Source: Lachnospira sp.
GTDB lineage: Bacteria; Bacillota; Clostridia; Lachnospirales; Lachnospiraceae
NCBI GenBank assembly: GCA_015057605.1
Contig: SVDX01000001.1
Coordinates: forward strand, 62,001 to 126,000
Reading direction: 5' to 3'
Length of the DNA stretch: 64,000 bases
The notes under the pieces were generated by a model. That model worked only from the letters and a program-made list of their open reading frames with translations, ran no database searches and was not told the DNA's origin. Below, piece after piece: positions 58,186-64,000 of the stretch. Both the position numbers and the translations under genes were made by a program. Position 1 is the first letter of the stretch; every line of letters starts with the position of its first letter.

Positions 58186-60084
58186 ATGGGGAAAAAGAAA
58201 AACGCAGTAATTATAATTCTGTTGGTTTTAATATGCATAGGGATTATTGTAACGGTGGTCTTTTTAAGCAAGAATGGTGATAATACTATCAAGGAAGGTG
58301 GTAGTAGCGAGCTAACCAAAGCCCCAACAGAGGCGACGACAAATCCTACAACAAAAGCAACAGAAGAAGCTACGCAGGACAGTGCAACTGCACCGACTGA
58401 AGCACCAACAGAGGCACCAACGCAGGCACCGACACAAGCGCCAACAGAACAATATGATGTAATAAAACACACTAATTCAGATACCTTTATAATGCCTGAT
58501 AAATATAACACAGGCGCGAAGGGTACACTCACTGAGTCGGGACTTGCCAATATGATTGGAACTATTCAATTTGCGGCAGGTAACAATGGAACTGCAAATG
58601 TATTGGATTTTTATTATAGAAATGGCGATGTAGAAGGAGAAGTTGTAATTGAAAATATTGATTTCTCAGCATACAGCACCAACTTGTTTAACGATGCTAA
58701 AGTAGAAAGGAATATAAAGATTATATTTAACAATTGCAAATTTAAAAGCTTTGCAGGAAACAGGACAGGTCTTGGAAGCATTTCATTTGTATTTAATAAT
58801 TGCTCGTTCGTAAGTTTTTCAGGCAGTAATGCTACATTTAACAAGTGTTCATTTGCTGGCTCTTATAGTGACGGTATGAATCCATTTGTAAATGTTTTTG
58901 TCAATGATTGTTATATATATGACCGTTCAAGTGCTGACACAGCGGGAGCAGGTAAGCATACGGACGGTACGCAGATATATGGTTACGCTGGCTATGATAC
59001 TAAAAATATTTCCTATAAAAATTGTAGATTTGAAATGCCTGCAATTAATATGGGCGAGAATACCGCAGGTATAAATGCACCTTTAATGTTACAGACAGAG
59101 TATAGCAATGGTTACAATATTACATTTTCAGATTGTACAATTAATGGCGGTGGATATAGCATTTACGCCCATGCCTGCAAGGAAACTTCAATAGATAATA
59201 TTTTGTTTAAAAATATCGCTGTAGGTGGGACTATGCGATTTGGCGTTATTTATCCAGATTTGGATGATAATGTTGTATTAGATAATATTTATGGTACGAA
59301 GGATTTATATGTGGGTTCTGTGTGGAAAGATTCAAACGGAACACATATTAGTGTGAGCAATGATACTCTTATGGATAAAATGCTTGCAATATATACTGAC
59401 AAAGGTATTTTTACTAAGAAAATACCGGCTTGTCCTTTGGTGGATAGTGCAACTTCTTTTTGGGAGTATCCATTTGATGTGGATGTGGTAATCCCACATG
59501 ATTGTAAATATGTAGTTTGTTATGATGTTACGGCAGGAAACAACATTAAACAGCTTCGTTTCGTAAACTGGACTAATGGCGAAGTTACCATATCTAAAAC
59601 AAATAAGGAAAAATTGGCTTCATACAGTATATATGATGCGAATGCAGCATTAATAGAAGGCAACTGTGGTAAAAATGCCAAATTTTCTTTAAGTCCAGAT
59701 GGTGTTTTAACTATCTTTGGTAGTGGAGATTGTGAGAATTATCATTCTGGCAAGCTACCACCTTGGCAAGACTATAAAGCATACATAAATAAGATAGTAG
59801 TAAAAGAAGGCGTTACGCGCATAGGAAATCAGTCTTTTAAAGGCTGCAAAAACTTAAGCGAGGTTGTATTGCCAAATGGCTTTTTAACGATAGGCGCAAG
59901 AGCGTTTGAAGGCTGTTCATTTATTACGTCAATAACCATACCGGCATCTGTTACTGAGATTGCTAATCATGCGTTTAACAATGTATTTTTACAAAAGACG
60001 ATTTACTTAGGAACGCCTGAGCAGTGGAATCAAATTGTCATCGGTGAAAGCAATGACAGGCTTGTAGAAGCTTATGAGAATTAA
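58186..60084 (+). CDS. anchored surface protein with beta-helix and leucine-rich repeats
   Basis: A signal anchor (7-29) and a Thr/Pro-rich linker (40-92, TEAPTEAPTQAPTQAPT) lead to a right-handed beta-helix-like region (110-390, repeated Asn/Cys-capped strands such as FNNCKFKSF, FNNCSFVSF). A domain of unknown type follows, then BspA-type leucine-rich repeats (535-615; VTRIGNQSFKGCKNLSEVVL). The linker is like that of the GH5 protein. Last gene of the locus, 5 bp after DUF4956. It may bind or organise the polymer at the surface. Confidence 0.85.
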   Translation: MGKKKNAVIIILLVLICIGIIVTVVFLSKNGDNTIKEGGSSELTKAPTEATTNPTTKATEEATQDSATAPTEAPTEAPTQAPTQAPTEQYDVIKHTNSDTFIMPDKYNTGAKGTLTESGLANMIGTIQFAAGNNGTANVLDFYYRNGDVEGEVVIENIDFSAYSTNLFNDAKVERNIKIIFNNCKFKSFAGNRTGLGSISFVFNNCSFVSFSGSNATFNKCSFAGSYSDGMNPFVNVFVNDCYIYDRSSADTAGAGKHTDGTQIYGYAGYDTKNISYKNCRFEMPAINMGENTAGINAPLMLQTEYSNGYNITFSDCTINGGGYSIYAHACKETSIDNILFKNIAVGGTMRFGVIYPDLDDNVVLDNIYGTKDLYVGSVWKDSNGTHISVSNDTLMDKMLAIYTDKGIFTKKIPACPLVDSATSFWEYPFDVDVVIPHDCKYVVCYDVTAGNNIKQLRFVNWTNGEVTISKTNKEKLASYSIYDANAALIEGNCGKNAKFSLSPDGVLTIFGSGDCENYHSGKLPPWQDYKAYINKIVVKEGVTRIGNQSFKGCKNLSEVVLPNGFLTIGARAFEGCSFITSITIPASVTEIANHAFNNVFLQKTIYLGTPEQWNQIVIGESNDRLVEAYEN

Positions 60085-60100
60085 AGAAAAATAATTAGTT

Positions 60101-60147
60101 ATCCTCCTATTATAAACCCGAAAGGGATTATGGTAGGAGGATTTTTT
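60101..60147 (+). terminator. terminator of the exopolysaccharide operon
   Basis: ATCCTCCTA (60101-60109) pairs with TAGGAGGAT (60134-60142); an inner CCCG/CGGG-like stem and a T run are present. Confidence 0.9.
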
Positions 60148-60343
60148 ATGGAAAGAAATATTTATACGATATTATAGATATAAAAAAAGAAACGAGCAAC
60201 CTTTTCCAGTCGTGAGACCTTACTCAGCAAAAAACCCATTCCTTAATATTATAGTAGTACATATAAAAGGGAAAGTCAAGATATTTTATAAGCATGCAAA
60301 CAACTATAAGAAAATATATAGAAAAACAAGTAGAAATAGTGCA

Positions 60344-60373
60344 GCACCACCCATCTAACGGGTGGTGCTTATT
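60344..60373 (+). terminator. terminator directly before the truncated helicase
   Basis: GCACCACCC (60344-60352) pairs with GGGTGGTGC (60360-60368) around ATCTAAC; T-rich tail. Confidence 0.88.
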
Positions 60374-60378
60374 ATATT

Positions 60379-62058
60379 ATCACGACTGAGCTTTTAGCAT
60401 ACGTGCATGACCGTGTGAAATATATTATGGAGCAAGCTGAATATTTCGGATACTCTGGGGATCGTGTTAAGGGTTTGATTTTTTGTAGTAGAATAGATGA
60501 AGCTAGAGAGCTTTCAAGAAAGTTTAATGAAAAAGGTTTGAAAACGATTGCGTTAAGTGGTTCTGATTCTGAAGAAGTAAGAGCAGAAGCAATTGAACGT
60601 TTAACTATGGATATTCAATCAAAAGAGGATGATTACTTAGATTATATTATAACGGTTGATATCTTCTCAGAAGGTACGGATATTGTAGAAGTAAATCAGG
60701 TTATTATGCTTCGTCCAACTCAGTCGCCAATTGTTTTTATTCAGCAGTTAGGTAGAGGCCTTAGAAAAGCATCTCAGAAAGAATATGTTGTAATACTTGA
60801 TTTCATTGGAAATTATAAAAATAACTTTATGATACCTATTGCTCTTTCTGGAGATCGTAGTTACAACAAAGATAATATTCGTAGATATCTTATGGAAGGT
60901 GGACGAGTAATCCCGGGTGCGAGTACGATTCATTTCGACGAGATAAGTAGAAAACGTATTTTTACAGCAATAGATAATGCTAATTTTAGTGATATTAAGC
61001 TTATTAAAGAAAATTATACAAACCTAAAAAATAAGCTAGGTAGAATACCTAAATTAAAAGATTTTGATGATTATGGCGAGATGGATGTTCTTCGTATTTT
61101 TGATAATAATAGTTTAGGTTCGTATTACAAATTCCTTGTAAAATATGAAAAGGAATACAAGATAAGATTGTCAGCTGAAGAAGAGAATGTAATTGAATTT
61201 GTATCTAAGAAGCTTGCAAGTGGTAAGAGAGTGCAAGAATTAAGATTTTTAAATAGAGTGCTTTCATACGGACATAGATTAATGTTATTTGCAGGATTAA
61301 AAGAAGAACTTAAAGATTACTATGGTATTCAGATGAGCGAGGAACAAAAAGATAATATTATAAATATTTTAACAAATGAGTTTCCAGCGGGAGCTAGTAA
61401 AAATACATATACAGAGTGTGTTTTTATTGAAAAGGATGAAGGCGCAAGTGCAGATTATCATATTTCGAGATCTTTTGAAAAAATGCTAGCAAACAAAGAT
61501 TTTTATGATATTTTAAGGGAACTCATAGAGTTTGGTATTAGTCGATATGAGAGAGATTTCTCAAATACATATAAGGGAACGGATTTAGTCCTTTATCAAA
61601 AATATACATACGAAGATGTTTGTAGACTGCTTAACTGGGAAACAAACGAAGTTCCTTTAAATATTGGTGGTTATAAGTATGATAAGAAAACAAAGACATT
61701 TCCGGTATTTATTAACTACGATAAGTCTGAGGATATTAGTGATACTACTAAATATGAAGATCATTTTACAAGCAGTAACAGTTTGATTGCAATTTCGAAA
61801 TCAGGAAGAAGTATTGCGTCTGAAGATGTGCAGAACTTTTTACATGCTACTGAAAGAGGAATACAAGTGCATTTATTTGTTCGTAAGAACAAAGATGATA
61901 AAATTTCAAAAGAATTTTATTATTTAGGACATATGAAAGCAACTGGTAAAGCAAAAGAATTTGTAATGCAAAATACAGATAAGACGGCCGTTGAAATTGA
62001 ATGGTTGTTAGATGTTCCAGTAAGAGAAGATTTATATGAATATATAGTAAACGGATAG
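60379..62058 (+). pseudogene. 5'-truncated DEAD/DEAH helicase with DUF3427 domain
   Basis: The frame encodes helicase domain 2 (VKGLIFCSRIDEARELSRKF; DYIITVDIFSEGTDIV; QQLGRGLRKA with arginine finger) followed by DUF3427 (from about residue 350; GGYKYDKKTKTFPVF; SRSFEK). Helicase domain 1 with Walker A/B and the usual N-terminal phospholipase-D-type nuclease domain are absent. Only a GTG at 60403 is available as start, with no ribosome binding site, and a terminator sits just upstream. It is therefore a remnant of a roughly 1000-residue defence- or repair-type helicase. The Nudix gene after it is a known companion of DUF3427 helicases. Confidence 0.8.
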
Positions 62059-62065
62059 GAGACAA

Positions 62066-62120
62066 AAGCCTCTGCCCGTATAAGCGGGCGGGCATTTTGC
62101 TCTGCAAAACAAGGAGGCTT
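62066..62120 (+). promoter_or_regulatory. structured leader occluding the mutT ribosome binding site
   Basis: AAGCCTC (62066-62072) can pair with GAGGCTT (62114-62120), which includes the ribosome binding site GGAGG. Two inner stems, GCCCG/CGGGC (62074-62090) and TTTTGC/GCAAAA, would make a three-way junction. Confidence 0.45.
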
Positions 62121-62122
62121 AA

Positions 62123-62527
62123 ATGAAAACAATACGAGTAGTGGCAGCAATTATTAAAGCAACTAATGAAGCAGGTAAACCTATTATCTTTGCTACACAA
62201 AGAGGTTATGGCGATCTTAAAGGTGGCTGGGAATTTCCGGGTGGTAAAATTGAAGAAGGAGAAACACCACAGGAAGCCCTTGTACGAGAGATAAAGGAAG
62301 AATTGGAAACTGAAATTGCAGTTGGAGAATTAATTGATACGATTGAATACGACTATCCGACATTCCACCTTTCTATGGATTGCTTTTTGGCAGAGATTGT
62401 TTCGGGCGATTTAGTTCTTAAAGAGCATGAAGCGGCTAAGTGGCTTACAAAGGATGAACTGGATTCAGTGGAGTGGTTACCAGCGGATGTGACGTTGATT
62501 AATAAGATAAAGATTATATTAAACTAA
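62123..62527 (+). CDS. Nudix hydrolase, MutT/8-oxo-dGTPase-like
   Basis: The 134-residue protein has the complete Nudix box GGKIEEGETPQEALVREIKE followed by ELETE (G-x5-E-x7-REUxEExGU form). It matches the MutT/CTG pyrophosphohydrolase subgroup and probably cleans oxidised or noncanonical dNTPs. AAGGAGG lies 8 nt before the ATG. It lies 64 bp after the truncated helicase, and its expression may be limited by the foldable leader. Substrate is unproven. Confidence 0.93.
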   Translation: MKTIRVVAAIIKATNEAGKPIIFATQRGYGDLKGGWEFPGGKIEEGETPQEALVREIKEELETEIAVGELIDTIEYDYPTFHLSMDCFLAEIVSGDLVLKEHEAAKWLTKDELDSVEWLPADVTLINKIKIILN

Positions 62528-62531
62528 AAAT

Positions 62532-62560
62532 CATTACCTTTAAGGTAATGGTTTTTCTTT
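62532..62560 (+). terminator. palindromic terminator after mutT
   Basis: CATTACCTT (62532-62540) mirrors AAGGTAATG (62542-62550), followed by T runs. It resembles the palindrome in the next promoter, so it could also bind the HigA-like antitoxin. Confidence 0.6.
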
Positions 62561-62566
62561 TTACTA

Positions 62567-62615
62567 TTTACTTCTCTATATAAAAATGTTATAATTTAAT
62601 TACCTAAAAGGTAAT
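62567..62615 (+). promoter_or_regulatory. promoter and palindromic operator of the toxin-antitoxin pair
   Basis: TATAAT (62590-62595) with a weak TTTACT 17 bp upstream. ATTACCT AAA AGGTAAT (62599-62615) is a perfect inverted repeat overlapping the expected transcription start, as in HigA/XRE-autoregulated operons. Confidence 0.7.
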
Positions 62616-62649
62616 GAAATACAAAGGAGTTGAATATAATAAGTTGAGT

Positions 62650-62997
62650 ATGGAGATTTTGTATAAGAATGAAACTGTTAAAAAGCAATTTTGTTCTGAC
62701 TACAAGAAAACATGGAGATATCCGGAGCAGGTCAAGAAAAAACTTGAATCAGCAGAGAACTATATTAAAAGTGCTGGTTCCCTTATAGATATAGTTAATT
62801 ATCGACCTTTTCGATTTGAAAAGTTAAAAGGTGATCGAAAGCAAGAGTGGAGCATTAGACTTGGCAATACAGGATATCGTGTAACAATGATTCCGTGCGA
62901 TGATGATGGTAATGAAATCATTGGTGGAGACATAATGGCGCAGTGTAAATCAATTAAAATAGTTAAAGTGACGGAGGTGTCAAACCATTATGAGTAA
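62650..62997 (+). CDS. HigB-like toxin of the RelE/ParE family
   Basis: The roughly 115-residue basic protein begins MEILYKNETVKKQF and has NYRPFRFEKLKGDRKQEW and IRLGNTGYRVTMIP, the RelE-fold beta-sheet core of HigB/HigB-like ribosome-dependent mRNases. The start at 62650 follows the AAAGGAG site at long range; in-frame TTG 62644 is possible, and ATG 62614 lies within the operator and is unlikely. Toxin-first order with the antitoxin overlapping by 8 bp is typical of higBA. Activity is inferred from family. Confidence 0.85.
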   Translation: MEILYKNETVKKQFCSDYKKTWRYPEQVKKKLESAENYIKSAGSLIDIVNYRPFRFEKLKGDRKQEWSIRLGNTGYRVTMIPCDDDGNEIIGGDIMAQCKSIKIVKVTEVSNHYE

Positions 62998-64000
62998 CAT
63001 AAAAGAATACAAAGATATTGTGGCGTTTCATCCGGGATACTATATTACAGAGATAATTGAAGATATGGAGATGAATCAAGCGGAGTTTGCTACAAGAATG
63101 GGTACAACAGCAAAAACTCTTAGTTGTTTGCTAAATGGTCAAGCGAATATTTCCAATGACTTGGCAAAGAAATTATCAGTTATGTTGGGAACTAGTGCGG
63201 ATGTATGGTTGAATTTGCAAAACAATTATGATCAAAAGCTAATAGAGATTCAACAAGCTAAGGATTTTGATGAACAAGAAGAAGTTGTAAAGGTTATAGA
63301 TTACACTTATTTTGTTGAGGTGGTAGGTTTGCCACTTACAAAGAATGTTAGAGAAAAGGTTTCAAATTTGTGTAGATATTTTAAGATTGCAGATTTACGA
63401 ATTATGTTAGAGCAAGATTTTCTTGTCAATTATAGGACTGGCGTGTCTAAAATCAGTGAGAAGAATGTTATCAATTCAAGAGCATGGGTTCAAACAGCAA
63501 TTAATTATTCACAGAGAATAGAGACTAAAGCCTACGATGCAGAGAAACTAAAATCATATTTGCCAGAATTGCGCAGTATGACAGTTCAAAAATCAGAAGT
63601 ATTTCTTCCAAGGCTTGAAGAAATATTTGCTCAGTGCGGAGTAGCATTTGTATTGTTACCGCATTTGAAGAATTCGGGCGTTAATGGTGCGGTAAAGTGG
63701 ATAAATGATGAACGGGTAGTTTTGGCGATGAATAATAGAGGTCTTGATACAGATAAGTTTTGGTTTTCGCTTTTCCATGAAATAAAGCATGTATTTCAAC
63801 GAAAAATTAAAACTGTATTTGTGAGTTTTAGTGAAAAAGAGATGATAGATGCCAATAATCGTTTAGAAGAAGAAGCTGATAATTTTGCTACAAACTATTT
63901 GATTCCACCAGCTGAATTGAAGAAATTTGCGCCAACAAAATATACTTCTGATGATGAGATAATAGCATTTGCAAAAGCTATTGGAATACATCCAGGCATT
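62990..64000 (+). CDS. HigA-type antitoxin/XRE regulator with ImmA/IrrE-like metallopeptidase domain, 3' end outside window
   Basis: Residues 10-85 form an XRE-type HTH of the HigA family (HPGYYITEIIEDMEMNQAEF; TAKTLSCLLNGQANIS). The C-terminal part has LFHEIKHVF with the zinc-binding HExxH and EEEADNFATNYLIP, the ImmA/IrrE peptidase pattern. GGAGGT is 7 nt before the ATG at 62990, which overlaps the toxin stop. The reading frame is open at the window end. Such fused HigA proteins may both repress the operon and be controlled by proteolysis. Confidence 0.9.
   Translation, partial: MSNIKEYKDIVAFHPGYYITEIIEDMEMNQAEFATRMGTTAKTLSCLLNGQANISNDLAKKLSVMLGTSADVWLNLQNNYDQKLIEIQQAKDFDEQEEVVKVIDYTYFVEVVGLPLTKNVREKVSNLCRYFKIADLRIMLEQDFLVNYRTGVSKISEKNVINSRAWVQTAINYSQRIETKAYDAEKLKSYLPELRSMTVQKSEVFLPRLEEIFAQCGVAFVLLPHLKNSGVNGAVKWINDERVVLAMNNRGLDTDKFWFSLFHEIKHVFQRKIKTVFVSFSEKEMIDANNRLEEEADNFATNYLIPPAELKKFAPTKYTSDDEIIAFAKAIGIHPGI

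Larger units (their letters stand above)
60085..60378 (+). other. intergenic gap with terminators, no gene seen
   Basis: A terminator closes the exopolysaccharide operon. The rest, about 60150-60340, is A-rich non-coding sequence without a convincing promoter, and a second hairpin lies at 60344. Confidence 0.7.

Overview
The window is an AT-rich stretch with short intergenic gaps, strong GGAGG-type ribosome binding sites, sigma-A-like TTGACA/TATAAT promoters and many short rho-independent terminators. Gene content (rplM-rpsI order, nadABC with a 3H-domain NiaR, YtrA-type ABC operons, CotH/VTC/DUF4956 exopolysaccharide genes, ferredoxin-type oxidoreductases, flagellin) suggests an anaerobic, motile Clostridia member, most likely a gut or rumen Lachnospiraceae relative. 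The species cannot be named from the sequence alone. No rRNA, tRNA or CRISPR array was seen.

Layout. 1-1626: end of truA, then rplM-rpsI behind a promoter and a hairpin leader. 1615-4760: a small accessory region. A 74-bp direct repeat containing the last codons of rpsI brackets a 1.5-kb insert with a decayed acetyltransferase and one intact unknown gene; two more unknown genes and an ABC-ATPase remnant follow. 4869-9647: an AraC/RelA-SpoT-HD fusion regulator, upp, a GntR-ABC operon with a nested operator, and pyrF. 9698-20813: ferredoxin and Crp/Fnr regulator, a two-component pair, a Cu/Zn-SOD-like protein, a DHH phosphoesterase, large membrane proteins and a hybrid sensor kinase. 20821-28569: copA, thiT, a TetM-like GTPase fused to a YacP/Rae1-like nuclease domain, and an ArsR-HMA-ZntA metal efflux operon. 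28590-34182: antiporter, galactokinase, gene remnants and a GH2 glycosidase.

34345-41087: degV, then a probable operon nadA-nadB-nadC-niaR followed by a TIR-transmembrane-DUF6273 protein and a SIMPL-domain protein. Placing a TIR (potential NAD-cleaving) receptor-like protein inside an NAD biosynthesis operon is the most striking organisation in the window. 41198-48194: DUF937 protein, small membrane proteins, flagellin with its own sigma-28-like promoter, aldo/keto reductase and a Na/Pi cotransporter.

48274-60084 is a nine-gene, tightly packed operon for an acetylated, cellulose-like exopolysaccharide: GH5 glucanase, CotH-like protein, MBOAT acyltransferase, AlgJ-like acetylation protein, VTC polyphosphate-polymerase-like protein, DUF4956, a BcsA-type synthase with a c-di-GMP PilZ domain, a second DUF4956, and a surface protein with LRR repeats. 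60379 to the end is accessory again: a truncated DUF3427 helicase, a Nudix hydrolase and a HigB/HigA-type toxin-antitoxin pair whose antitoxin carries an ImmA-like metallopeptidase domain and runs off the window.
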